Source of the DNA: Bacteroidales bacterium
GTDB taxonomy: Bacteria > Bacteroidota > Bacteroidia > Bacteroidales > CAIWKO01
Direction of reading: 5' to 3'
Length of the DNA: 55,847 nucleotides
NCBI GenBank assembly: GCA_018004645.1
Contig: JAGNBV010000009.1
Span: 1-55,847 of the forward strand
Of this stretch, positions 1-7,722 are shown one piece after another (within the stretch, counting starts at the first letter, position 1; every line of letters begins with the position of its first letter). The notes under the pieces were generated by a model. That model saw only the letters and a list, made by a program, of their open reading frames with translations, was not told the origin of the DNA and ran no database searches. A program made the translations under genes and the position numbers.

Positions 1-123
1 TATTCATAACTTTGGTTTCTTACAAAGTTATTCTGCAAATCAAATCAAAAAATCAAAGAACGTTCTGTATATATTGTTTTTATTGTACTTTTAAAAGATT
101 AAATATTTTTAAACGCATCACTA

Positions 124-272
124 CTAGAGGTATTTTATTAATGAAAAGTCTTTGTCGTGTATTTCGAGGAAGTAACGATACTGAGGGGGCATTTCTGAAA
201 CCTGGCGACGCATCTCGACGGCTTCTTTTGAGCCGGGATTTGATTTTTCGAGCCGATCAGCCTCTAGCTGGC
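124..272 (-). pseudogene. C-terminal remnant of an unknown gene
   Basis: Reading the minus strand from about 272 to the TAG at 126-124 gives 48 residues that look like a genuine soluble protein tail: rich in Glu, Arg and Lys, amphipathic, and ending in HDKDFSLIKYL before two consecutive stop codons. Upstream the frame runs into a T-rich stretch and a TAG stop, so no N-terminal part survives. The segment is clearly more GC-rich than the AT-rich DNA on either side, which also points to former coding sequence. I do not recognise the family. The overlapping plus-strand frame is less protein-like. Confidence is limited because a 48-codon open stretch can occur by chance. Confidence 0.35.
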
Positions 273-463
273 AAAAAAATAATAACTAATAAAATCATGC
301 AACTGAAATACTTATATTTTCAATTAATTTCAAGAAAAACGGTGTTAAACTTTGCACAGCATCTGTCGCGAAATTACGATAATATTTCCCTTGCAGATTA
401 ATCTATACCGAATGTTTTTTTTATTCAAAGGTTGTACTTTAAGTGCATTTAGGAGTGAAAATT

Positions 464-610
464 TCAGAACAACCAGATTTGCTTGATTTTAATCCGGTTT
501 TGTTTCATTGCAATACCAACCTGGTAGTAACCATTGGTAAAAGCTCTGTCAAAAGCAGCATTTTCCATAGCCACTTTTCCTGCCCTAGCTGAAACATAGG
601 ATCTCTCATG
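464..610 (-). pseudogene. Possible second gene remnant
   Basis: A 48-codon open stretch on the minus strand ends with TGA at 466-464 and is bounded upstream by another TGA. Its translation includes VAMENAAFDRAFTNGYYQVG, which has the texture of a real protein (Ala, Phe and Gly balanced, no low complexity). There is no good start codon at its upstream edge. It may be the tail of a gene decayed together with the remnant at 124-272. Family unknown. A chance open frame remains possible. Confidence 0.25.
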
Positions 611-613
611 TCA

Positions 614-644
614 TTGCTTATCCGGGATTAAAAGTGTACTTTTG
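614..644 (+). promoter_or_regulatory. Promoter of the CvfB-like gene
   Basis: TTG at 614-616 and TACTTTTG at 637-644 are separated by 20 nt and fit the Bacteroidota -33/-7 pattern TTG and TAnnTTTG. Transcription should start near 650, giving a leader of roughly 25 nt before the ATG at 675. The -7 box sits in an inverted repeat, AAAAGT-GT-ACTTTT at 630-643. Confidence 0.55.
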
Positions 645-674
645 TAGAACTAAAGGATTTACAGAATTACTATT

Positions 675-1511
675 ATGTTAGAAATCGGAAAGATCAACTC
701 GCTCAGGGTTGTAAAAAAAGTCGACTTTGGTATATACCTCGACGGCGGCCAGTATGGTGATATTCTGATGCCCTTGCGGTATACGCCCGAAAATTGCCTG
801 GTCGGCGACCTTGTTGATGCTTTTATTTATAATGATTCCGAAGACAGGCTCATTGCCACCACCGAAATCCCTTTGGCACAGGTCGGAGAATTTGCTTTTC
901 TTAAAGTTGTGTCCGTTGACCAGTACGGTGCCTTTCTTGACTGGGGCTTGCCCAAAGACCTGCTCGTACCTTTTCGCGAACAAAAAATTACTATGTGCCA
1001 GGGAAAATCATATATCGTGGCCGTATTTCTCGACAAAGCCACCAACCGCATCGCCGCCTCTTCAAAAATTGAAAAATTCCTGAAAAAAGAAATCACAGAC
1101 CTGACCGATAATCAAATGGTTGATGTGATGATTGACCATGAAACCGATATCGGATATACAGCTATTGTCAATAATGCCTACCACGGTTTGTTGTATAAAA
1201 GCGAGATTTTTCAGCCACTAAACAAAGGCATGAAATGCACCGCATGGATAAAAAAAATCAGGGAGGATAACAAAATTGACCTGAGCATGACCGAACCGGG
1301 CCGTAACAAAATTGAGCCCCTGGCCGAAAAAATTCTTGCCGAACTGAAAAACAACCAGGGTTTTTTACCCCTGAACGACAAGAGCCCCTCCGAAATGATA
1401 TATGCCAGTTTTCAACAAAGCAAAAAAACCTTTAAAATTGCGCTGGGCTACCTGTACAAACAACGGTTGATTGTCATCAGTGATGATGGCATAAGGCTTA
1501 CCGGCAAGTAG
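675..1511 (+). CDS. CvfB/YitL-like S1 RNA-binding protein
   Basis: This 278-residue cytoplasmic protein has the layout of the CvfB (conserved virulence factor B) family: successive S1-type OB folds at roughly residues 3-60, 68-128 and 140-205, then a winged-helix domain at about 215-277. S1-like strands are visible in KKVDFGIYLDGG, VDQYGAFLDWGLP and the segment ending KIDLSMTEPGRNK. CvfB proteins bind RNA and influence expression of other genes; the exact role in Bacteroidota is not established. The gene stands alone, with its own promoter at 614-644 and a weak stem-loop after the stop. Length matches the family. Start at 675 fits the short leader. Confidence 0.85.
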   Translation: MLEIGKINSLRVVKKVDFGIYLDGGQYGDILMPLRYTPENCLVGDLVDAFIYNDSEDRLIATTEIPLAQVGEFAFLKVVSVDQYGAFLDWGLPKDLLVPFREQKITMCQGKSYIVAVFLDKATNRIAASSKIEKFLKKEITDLTDNQMVDVMIDHETDIGYTAIVNNAYHGLLYKSEIFQPLNKGMKCTAWIKKIREDNKIDLSMTEPGRNKIEPLAEKILAELKNNQGFLPLNDKSPSEMIYASFQQSKKTFKIALGYLYKQRLIVISDDGIRLTGK

Positions 1512-1526
1512 CTTAACAGTTCACTC

Positions 1527-1543
1527 AGCCTGCCGGGCTTTTT
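1527..1543 (+). terminator. Weak intrinsic terminator after the CvfB-like gene
   Basis: AGCC (1527-1530) and GGCT (1536-1539) can pair around a 5-nt loop and are followed by a run of five T. The stem is only 4 bp, so termination may be inefficient. Confidence 0.3.
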
Positions 1544-1607
1544 GTGATGGCAAGGTATTGTTGTTCAACTGGATGATTCCCATTCAATCCCGTGTTCCAA
1601 TAATCCA

Positions 1608-1886
1608 TTATTTCACCCATTCGGCGTTACCAGCCTTGGCAGCATCTATTTTTTCGAAACTCCAGGCGCCGCCGCCATCGTAGATATAATAAATGTAACC
1701 TTCGCCCATACCCATTGGGTAAAGCCTGTAGTTAGGCTCCTGCTGCGGAATAGTGGTTACCGGGCCTGCATTGGCTTTTTCAACGGTGCTTATAGACAAT
1801 AAAAGCAAACTGGCCGATAACAGGATGGCGCAAATCGACAAGGCTACAATTAAAATTCTTTTGCTGACAAGATCAAGATTTTTCAT
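1608..1886 (-). CDS. Small membrane-anchored protein, unknown
   Basis: Encodes 92 residues. After a short basic start (MKNLDLVSKR) there is one hydrophobic helix at about residues 11-33 (ILIVALSICAILLSASLLLL), which could be an uncleaved anchor or a signal peptide ending near VEKANA-GPV. The remaining 55 residues are exported and aromatic-rich (GEGYIYYIYDGGGAW) with no cysteines. I recognise no family. It is a single-gene unit convergent with the CvfB-like gene. The exported start, sensible codon pattern and lack of a competing frame support a real gene, but its function is unknown. Confidence 0.6.
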   Translation of the reverse strand: MKNLDLVSKRILIVALSICAILLSASLLLLSISTVEKANAGPVTTIPQQEPNYRLYPMGMGEGYIYYIYDGGGAWSFEKIDAAKAGNAEWVK

Positions 1887-1980
1887 TTTTTCTGGTTTTA
1901 GATGTAAATGTACTATTTAATCACGGTTTTTATAAATAATTTGACGCCATAGGTTGTCAGGAGATTTAATCTACTCAAAA

Positions 1981-2217
1981 ATGAATGAATACAAATTTGC
2001 GATATGCCTGGCCGGTACGGGCGGCAGATCAGGTTATACTGTTGCCAATAATCCTACTGATGCAAGTCGGCATATGACTGTGTGCGGCAATGTTCTGAAG
2101 GAGGTCATTCTCCCACCGAAAACAATATTGCTTTTTTATGGTACTTTTGGCTTGACCCAAAAGTACCCAAAAGGTCAAGAAAATATATGGCGAAACTTCG
2201 CACAAGCCACTCCCTGA
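1981..2217 (+). pseudogene. Chimeric open frame, probable gene fragment running into a repeat
   Basis: From the ATG at 1981 there is a 78-codon open frame. The first half looks protein-like (for example FAICLAGTGGRSGYTV), but the last part translates the perfect hairpin at 2140-2167 and its flank, giving GTFGLTQKYPKG. This kind of tail is typical of spurious proteins that run into dispersed non-coding elements. I therefore treat it as a decayed fragment or chance frame rather than a working gene. No promoter or family was recognised. Confidence 0.25.
2140..2167. repeat. Perfect 11-bp inverted repeat
   Basis: GGTACTTTTGG at 2140-2150 and CCAAAAGTACC at 2157-2167 are exact reverse complements around a 6-nt loop. 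It sits in a gene-poor stretch from 1887 to 2662 and is followed by GC-richer sequence up to about 2290 that also lacks a convincing gene. It could be the edge of a dispersed non-coding element or a hairpin terminator without a T-run. Confidence 0.55.
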
Positions 2218-2429
2218 CACCGCCATATTTTCTGGCCACCGCACTGTTGCTGCTACGCAGCAATTCGACCATTCTAACTAACATTTTGCCTGGTAGCAAA
2301 TACTTATCGTTTATTATAGCCTTTATTCATTGAGAAATAGAAGGCTTGGGTAGTTAAGTTTTTAACATCAGTTTCTCATTATGCCACTTTTAGTAATAAA
2401 GGTTTTTCTGAATCATAGACCGATAAGAT

Positions 2430-2482
2430 GTTTGCACACAGCACAAATGCTTGTTAATAGCGGCGCGGTGGTCCGTCAAAAC
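2430..2482. repeat. Dispersed 53-bp repeat, copy A
   Basis: This 53-bp stretch matches 52173-52225 in the same orientation at 46 of 53 positions by eye, including exact blocks AGCACAAATG, TTGTTAATAG and GTGGTCCGTCAAAAC. The flanks are not similar. Both copies are intergenic, upstream of plus-strand genes. It may be an insertion-sequence end or a small mobile element remnant. Confidence 0.6.
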
Positions 2483-2662
2483 TAACAGTCCGGATTTAGG
2501 CTATAATTTTCGCAATATAAAGGCTGTTTTGCAAAGGTGTTAGTGTTGTGATTATTCCAACTGACAATGAAAGTTATGACCTCAAAAAAACGATTGAATT
2601 CCAGAAACTTTTACCCTGCCTTGCAAGAAAAAAATATTTACCTTCGCCGAAAATTATACCTG

Positions 2663-3637
2663 ATGAAAGTTGCCGTTACAGGCGCAAGCGGACATGTCGG
2701 AGCCAATTTATGCCCGTTGCTTATTAAACAAGGTTTTGAAGTTAATGTATTGTCATTCAGAGACGACAGGGCGTTTCGCCATCTTCCACTGCAGATTTTC
2801 AAAGGAGACCTGAATGATGCCGCAAGTCTCGATGGGTTTATTGCCGGTGCGGATGTAGTTATTAATACAGCCGCATATATTTCGGTTAACCTCAATGATG
2901 ACGAGACGGTTTACAATACCAACGTAAACGGCACTAAAACACTGATTGACAAATGCCGTGAACATCACGTGAAACGCCTGATTCATTTTAGTTCCATCCA
3001 TGCGTTCAATCCGTTCCCTATGGACGAATGTCTTGATGAAAACAGACCTCTGGCCGAAAACACTGAATTTATTTACGATCGCAGTAAAGCTGATGCCGAG
3101 AAAATTGTACGTGCGGCAAACTGCAGTGAACTGGAAACAGTGGTGCTGAATCCCACATCAATCATTGGCCCTGGTGACTACAAACCGTCGTTGATCGGCC
3201 GGACAATTATTAACCTGTACCACAAAAGACTTCCTGCGTTGGTAAGCGGAGGCTACGACTTTGTGGATGTACGCGATGTGGCGCAGGCAGCCATTAATGC
3301 CATTAGCATGGCCAAAGCCGGAGAAAAATACTTGCTGTCGGGCAAATGGCATTGTATCAAAGAGTTTGGCGACATTTTCAGTTCGGTGAGTGGCGTAGCC
3401 CGGCCATGGTTTATTTGCCCTCTCTGGCTGGCTCAGGCCTCGGTGCCTTTGGTAAGGCCTTTTCTTAACAAGGAAATCAAAGTGGTGTTTAACAGTCAAA
3501 CCATTAAAATTTTAAAAGAGAGTAACCGGCACATCTCTTCGGCCAAGGCAAAAAAAGAGCTGGGCTTTACCAGCAGGGATGTACACGAAAGCATCAGGGA
3601 TGCGGTAGCGTGGTTTAAAGAAAATAATTATTTATAA
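2663..3637 (+). CDS. Extended SDR, NAD(P)-dependent epimerase/dehydratase-like
   Basis: From the ATG at 2663 the protein has 324 residues and begins directly with the Rossmann strand and GASGHVG (residues 7-13, pattern GxxGxxG). The active-site tyrosine and lysine are in YDRSK (Y138, K142), with a serine pair at 110-111 (HFSSIHAF) as the third catalytic residue. These are hallmarks of extended short-chain dehydrogenases such as sugar epimerases, dihydroflavonol reductases and 3-beta-hydroxysteroid dehydrogenases. An upstream in-frame ATG at 2567 would add 32 residues before the Rossmann strand and is unlikely. The next gene, a 5-alpha-reductase-like protein, starts 12 nt after the stop, so the two are probably co-transcribed and may act on the same lipid or steroid-like substrate. 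Confidence 0.85.
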   Translation: MKVAVTGASGHVGANLCPLLIKQGFEVNVLSFRDDRAFRHLPLQIFKGDLNDAASLDGFIAGADVVINTAAYISVNLNDDETVYNTNVNGTKTLIDKCREHHVKRLIHFSSIHAFNPFPMDECLDENRPLAENTEFIYDRSKADAEKIVRAANCSELETVVLNPTSIIGPGDYKPSLIGRTIINLYHKRLPALVSGGYDFVDVRDVAQAAINAISMAKAGEKYLLSGKWHCIKEFGDIFSSVSGVARPWFICPLWLAQASVPLVRPFLNKEIKVVFNSQTIKILKESNRHISSAKAKKELGFTSRDVHESIRDAVAWFKENNYL

Positions 3638-3648
3638 AAAGAAATGTA

Positions 3649-4404
3649 ATGCTGAATCAATATACGTTTAACATTGCTCTGGTAGTCTGGATACTCATCG
3701 GGCTGATCGTGTTCGGGGTACTTTTCAAGGTAACAGCGCCCTATGGAAAATTCTTCAGCAAAAAATGGGGCGCGCTGGTCAATAACCGCCTGGGATGGGT
3801 GGTGATGGAAGCCCCGCCCCTGCTGCTTTTCTCATTCTTTTTTTTCTGGGGATACAACGATACCAACCTGGTGTGCCTGGCTATTTATGCCTTTTGGATG
3901 GTACACTACCTGCACCGCGACCTTATTTTTCCATTTCGCCTGAAAACCCGTGGCAAAAAAATGCCGGCTGCCTTGATGAGTTTTGGATTGATTTACAATG
4001 TTTTTAATGCCTTTTTCAATGGGTATTACCTGGGATTTTATGCCGATTACGATATTTCGTGGTTTACAGATTACCGTTTTGTTATTGGCGCGATAATATT
4101 TATTGCCGGTTTTATTATCAATATCCAGTCGGACAACATCCTCTTCAAGCTCCGCAAGGAGACGGTGGACTATAAGATACCTTATGGCGGGCTGTTTCGT
4201 TTTGTTTCTTGTCCGAATTACCTTGGCGAAATAATGGAATGGCTTGGATTTGCCATACTGTCGTGGTCGCTGGCCGGCTTTTCGTTTTTTGTATGGACCA
4301 CGGTCAACCTGCTGCCCAGGGCCTTTTCGCATCACGAATGGTACAGGAAGAATTTTCCTGAATATCCGGCCAACCGCAAAGCTATTGTGCCTTTTATCAT
4401 TTAG
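3649..4404 (+). CDS. Steroid 5-alpha-reductase family membrane protein
   Basis: This 251-residue protein is an integral membrane enzyme with about six hydrophobic helices. The C-terminal part carries the conserved signature of the 3-oxo-5-alpha-steroid 4-dehydrogenase family: FRFVSCPNYLGEIMEWLGF near residue 184, then HHEWYRKNFPEYP and a basic-hydrophobic end. Family members reduce carbon-carbon double bonds in steroids, polyprenols or enoyl lipids using NADPH. Length is the same as animal 5-alpha-reductases. It lies 12 nt downstream of an SDR gene. The bacterial substrate cannot be read from the sequence; steroid, bile-acid or polyprenoid reduction are all possible. Confidence 0.85.
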   Translation: MLNQYTFNIALVVWILIGLIVFGVLFKVTAPYGKFFSKKWGALVNNRLGWVVMEAPPLLLFSFFFFWGYNDTNLVCLAIYAFWMVHYLHRDLIFPFRLKTRGKKMPAALMSFGLIYNVFNAFFNGYYLGFYADYDISWFTDYRFVIGAIIFIAGFIINIQSDNILFKLRKETVDYKIPYGGLFRFVSCPNYLGEIMEWLGFAILSWSLAGFSFFVWTTVNLLPRAFSHHEWYRKNFPEYPANRKAIVPFII

Positions 4405-4484
4405 GCTGCCTGCCTGTAGGATTAAAGGGTTTTTCCAGTTAGAACACAAGCGATACTAAAGAACCTGATTTTTTTGTATTTTAG

Positions 4485-4624
4485 CCCGTGCGGCCTGAAT
4501 AGCCGCGGCATGGGTGTGATGAAAACACAGGGAGTATCTGAAAGGACAAGTTTGCTTGCTTTCAGATATCCCAACGGAGGTTGGCCGCGTTTGGCCCTTT
4601 GTAGTGTTTTCACCCGGAACCGGG
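4485..4624. ncRNA. Candidate structured RNA or palindromic repeat element
   Basis: The gene-free stretch 4405-4760 holds a cluster of inverted repeats that fit one folded unit. CCCGTGC (4485-4491) faces GCATGGG (4509-4515). GAAAACAC (4521-4528) is an exact complement of GTGTTTTC (4604-4611) and encloses two hairpins: a long one at 4531-4572, with arms GGAGTATCTGAAAG and CTTTCAGATATCCC and an inner CAAG/CTTG stem, and CCAAC-GGAG-GTTGG at 4571-4584. CCCGG-AA-CCGGG follows at 4613-4624. No convincing reading frame is present. It could be a small RNA, a riboregulatory element or a transposon-related repeat; the transcribed strand is unknown. Confidence 0.4.
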
Positions 4625-4760
4625 ACAGCGACAATGCTGGGATTTGTTGTGGCCGGCTGATACACCGGACAAATAAAATAACGTAGCAAGGAACAGGAAT
4701 TACTCATGGTATTTTTACTATTTCATATGGTTGCCAGGCAGAAAAAATCCAGCAACTGAT

Positions 4761-5021
4761 TTATACCACTTCTTCGGAATCAAAAAAGACACTTACATAT
4801 CCATAAAAGGAATTTAAGGCTTTCTTTAACAGACCATCTTTTTTCTCGTTCCTGACGATGTTTTTTTCAACTTTTGCTTTTCCCGTGGTTTTCTTTTCAA
4901 ATTTCAGGTTGAGTGTTTCCTCCTGCAAAAGCCTTTTTTGTTTTTCTTTTTCTACGTCGGCTTTTAAAACGTTGCGGCTGAATTTGGTTACCTGACCTTT
5001 TTTTGGCGAATATATTTCCAT
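4761..5021 (-). CDS. Small lysine-rich protein, unknown
   Basis: Encodes 86 residues, strongly basic in the middle with many Lys and Glu (ADVEKEKQKRLLQEETLNLK), suggesting a helical or coiled-coil segment at about 20-65, and ending in a more hydrophobic stretch, SFYGYVSVFFDSEEVV. There is no signal peptide or membrane helix. A purine-rich AAGTTAAGG lies about 4 nt before the ATG. I do not recognise a family. It is divergent from the gene at 5258, across an AT-rich 236-nt gap. A real but uncharacterised small cytoplasmic protein is the best reading. Confidence 0.5.
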   Translation of the reverse strand: MEIYSPKKGQVTKFSRNVLKADVEKEKQKRLLQEETLNLKFEKKTTGKAKVEKNIVRNEKKDGLLKKALNSFYGYVSVFFDSEEVV

Positions 5022-5207
5022 GACCTTAACTTTTATTAATTTGTTATTTTTTCACTATGCAATAATACAACATTTTTTTATGAAAACGCAATTTTAACAA
5101 ACTATATTTCAATTAATTACGTATTTTTCCCTTAACTTAAAAATCGGAAATAGTTAAGATAATTTATAAATTAATCACCTTAAGTCCTTAATTTATTTTC
5201 TTAAAAA

Positions 5208-5239
5208 TTTGCATAATAAATTTTGTTGTATTATATTTG
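5208..5239 (+). promoter_or_regulatory. Promoter of the gene at 5258
   Basis: TTTG (5208-5211), 20 nt, then TATATTTG (5232-5239) match the Bacteroidota -33/-7 consensus exactly. Transcription should begin near 5245, which rules out the in-frame TTG at 5237 and supports the ATG at 5258 as the start. Confidence 0.7.
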
Positions 5240-5257
5240 TGCCTTAAAATTTTCATA

Positions 5258-6556
5258 ATGGCCGAAAAGTTTCCGTTTTCGATGCATGATGCCGAGCATA
5301 TCCTCAGCTCAACCGACCATATTGTGCCGGGCATGAGCAGGGTTGTGTACGTGTATTATTCGGCCATACACCGCCAAATAAGAAGCGTGGAAGCCCTCCC
5401 ACCCTATGGCGACCCCAAAGACCTCAGACCGTTTTTTCTTGACGAAAAAGACATCCAGGCAATCAAAAAGATGAGGGAACAAAAAGAAGATTTCCAGTGG
5501 TATGCCGAAAAAGAGTTGACATTTTTATGCGGAAATGAACACTCCTCTTCAGACGACATACCCAAAATAGAAGCTGCAAAAAATAAAAAAAACTTGCCCC
5601 CGGTGAAAAAAGATGCCGGTCAGACTTCCACCGACGAAGAATCGCTGCGTCATGTCCTGATGATAACCATCAGAAACGAAAACGATAACAACAACGATCT
5701 GTTCTTTTATTTTTACAACACAAACCTGAGTAATTACCACCTGAGCAATTCAACGGATGCGCTGGTACATTATGACAAGCGGGTTATCGGACTGAAAATG
5801 TACAACATGATAAACCTGTTGGTAGAAACCAGCCGCAACTATCGCATCAAGTTGAAAAATACGATTACAGACCTGAAAAGCAAAAACGAAACACTAAAGA
5901 AATCCCTGGCAGAAAGCGAACAGCAAAATGAACTCTACCATAAATCGGTGGTGGATTATGCACATGAGATACTCCACAGGTTATCATCCGAAAGCCAGCA
6001 GTATGTATTTGAATTATCAGACGATGCCGTCAGCAAATTCAAGGGATTTAAAGGCAATCTGCACAACCTGCGGAAAAAGCTGAAAGAGATTACCGATAAC
6101 AAGGTTTTGCAAAATATTGATCAGCATGCCGGTAATGACTTTGAGGCTGCCTTGACCTGGGAATTTGAAAACGAGAAAAACAAGCAAACCATATTTATTG
6201 AAGCCAGCGACCTCAGTTTTGATTCTTTGACCGAACAAGCCATTGTTGCAAAGACAGTAAAAACGGACGGGTCGATTACGAGCACCATCAAGCTCTTCGA
6301 CAAGCTGGAAGAAGCTTCAGGAATTGTTAAAACGGAAGGCCTGCCTCTTACGGCCTATAATGTGGGACAAAAATGCAGGCGAAAAATGTCGCCACCGGCC
6401 ATTTCTTTTGCGCTTAAAACACATGGTCAGTGGCTCGTGCAGGTCCTTGAAGAATACAAAGACAAGTGGCCAATCATCCGCAATGAGTTTAAACCCCTGA
6501 TTAATGCTATTATCCAAGCTCAGACGGAAAAAGCCCAAAAAGTCAAACAGGCATAG
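5258..6556 (+). CDS. Cytoplasmic coiled-coil protein, unknown
   Basis: Encodes 432 residues from the ATG at 5258; the start is set by the promoter at 5208-5239. No signal peptide or membrane helix is present. A linker at roughly 105-130 is rich in Lys and Asp (KNKKNLPPVKKDAG). A coiled coil is predicted around residues 200-235 (TITDLKSKNETLKKSLAESE). The C-terminal part contains a Cys-Arg-Arg-Lys segment (GQKCRRKMSPPA) and a helical end. I do not recognise the family. The stop codon directly abuts the stop of the convergent universal-stress gene at 6557 with no intervening base. Function unknown; a regulatory or scaffold role would be a guess. Confidence 0.75.
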   Translation: MAEKFPFSMHDAEHILSSTDHIVPGMSRVVYVYYSAIHRQIRSVEALPPYGDPKDLRPFFLDEKDIQAIKKMREQKEDFQWYAEKELTFLCGNEHSSSDDIPKIEAAKNKKNLPPVKKDAGQTSTDEESLRHVLMITIRNENDNNNDLFFYFYNTNLSNYHLSNSTDALVHYDKRVIGLKMYNMINLLVETSRNYRIKLKNTITDLKSKNETLKKSLAESEQQNELYHKSVVDYAHEILHRLSSESQQYVFELSDDAVSKFKGFKGNLHNLRKKLKEITDNKVLQNIDQHAGNDFEAALTWEFENEKNKQTIFIEASDLSFDSLTEQAIVAKTVKTDGSITSTIKLFDKLEEASGIVKTEGLPLTAYNVGQKCRRKMSPPAISFALKTHGQWLVQVLEEYKDKWPIIRNEFKPLINAIIQAQTEKAQKVKQA

Positions 6557-7660
6557 TTAGTATTTAAAAACTAGCAAGGGAGTATTCACTTTAAAAAGTA
6601 TATCCTTCACCACGCTTTTGCTGAAAAGTTTGACCAGCCAGTTGCGTTTGCGTTCGCTCAGACTGATGAGGTTGATTTCGTTGGCTTTTACAAATTCGTT
6701 GATGCTTTTGGTTACCTCACCGCTGTTGATTAGCTTGCAACTTACGTCGTAGTCGCTGTAAACGCTTTTTATATGCGAGGTAAGTTCGTCCAGCATAATT
6801 TTGTTGATTTTGCTTTTTTCCTGCTGAATGTGCACACAATGCACCTTCGCATCAAAAGGACTGATAATACTCATCAGTTTACGGAACGATGAAAAATCAC
6901 GGTCGTCGAAATCGGTAAGGTAAACGGTGTTGAATTTGCCCAGTATGGAAAAGCTATATTCTTTTGGTACTACTAGCACCGGTATTTCCACACTTTCTAT
7001 GGTGTTGAGGGCGATGCTGCCAGCCTGGTAATTGCGGGATTTGCCAAGTCCTTTGGTTCCCATGATTACCATGGCATATCGGTGTTTCTTGCAATAATTG
7101 GGTATGGCTGTTATAGGGTCTTCATACACGATATTGGTGCTGATCTTCAACTCGGGCAGGCCCTGTTCCTTGATGTACAGGTTAATGGTGCCTTTGAATT
7201 TATTCATGGCATCTTTCACTTCCAGCTTTTCATCATTAAAGATATTGCCCATACCTATCTGGTAGCTAAAAGCATCGGGAAAAATATTGGCCATAGGTTG
7301 CATGGAATAACAGGCATACATGAATTTTACTTCTGCATTTATTTTTGCAGCCACCTGCAGGGCATAATATGCCGCATTGAGCGAATCCTTTGAAAAGTCA
7401 ACCGGACAAATAATCTTGTTAATGTTTTCTGATTTGCCGGCGGCGGTTTTCAATTCCTGTTTGTCGGCGTATTTGATGACCTGCAGCGCTTTTTTGGCAT
7501 CCGTATCTTTTACCATAACCTTTACTCCCGTAGCTATATGTGACTGTATGAGGTTGACATTGGCCAGGTAGGTTTCTATGCCTTCAAACTCAAGCAGACT
7601 CTTCAGCAACAAGGCTTTTGAATAATTTGTTGAAGTAATGATTATTAATTTTGTTTTCAT
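6557..7660 (-). CDS. DUF2007-Usp-Usp universal stress protein
   Basis: This 367-residue cytoplasmic protein joins three parts. Residues 1-65 resemble DUF2007, the putative signal-transducing domain (LLEFEGIETYLANVN and MVKDTDAKKALQVI). Residues 79-233 form a canonical Usp domain with the nucleotide-binding pattern G-x2-G-x9-G-S (G201 to S215, starting GTKGLGKSRN). Residues 240-367 are a second Usp fold, ending FKVNTPLLVFKY, but the glycine motif is replaced by SERKRNWLVKLFSKS, so it probably does not bind ATP. Tandem Usp proteins act in stress responses. A second, free-standing DUF2007-like protein is encoded at 17708-17923. The ATG at 7660 is preceded by an AT-rich gap shared with the divergent aminotransferase. 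Confidence 0.85.
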   Translation of the reverse strand: MKTKLIIITSTNYSKALLLKSLLEFEGIETYLANVNLIQSHIATGVKVMVKDTDAKKALQVIKYADKQELKTAAGKSENINKIICPVDFSKDSLNAAYYALQVAAKINAEVKFMYACYSMQPMANIFPDAFSYQIGMGNIFNDEKLEVKDAMNKFKGTINLYIKEQGLPELKISTNIVYEDPITAIPNYCKKHRYAMVIMGTKGLGKSRNYQAGSIALNTIESVEIPVLVVPKEYSFSILGKFNTVYLTDFDDRDFSSFRKLMSIISPFDAKVHCVHIQQEKSKINKIMLDELTSHIKSVYSDYDVSCKLINSGEVTKSINEFVKANEINLISLSERKRNWLVKLFSKSVVKDILFKVNTPLLVFKY

Positions 7661-7722
7661 AACTCAATTTTTCTATAAAAATAAGGTATTTTTGTTGTAA
7701 AAGCAAGTTATTTCGTATATAT

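Noticed and set aside
158..215. Resemblance to a SAM-I-like riboswitch core (GGGGGCATTTCTGAAACCTGGCGAC)
   Set aside because: The conserved neighbouring elements and closing helices are missing, no methionine or cysteine gene follows, and the segment reads as a gene fragment on the other strand.
12..401. A 129-codon plus-strand frame at the left edge
   Set aside because: It uses a TTG start, has mixed composition and is antisense to the more protein-like minus-strand fragment at 124-272. No family or promoter supports it.
2029..2333. Several overlapping short frames on both strands
   Set aside because: Frames overlap each other, have no promoters and run through the perfect hairpin at 2140-2167, so they are best seen as chance.
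4456..4707. Reverse-strand open frame of 83 codons in the structured stretch
   Set aside because: Its sequence is a by-product of the inverted repeats; composition is not typical of the surrounding genes and no start signal is visible.
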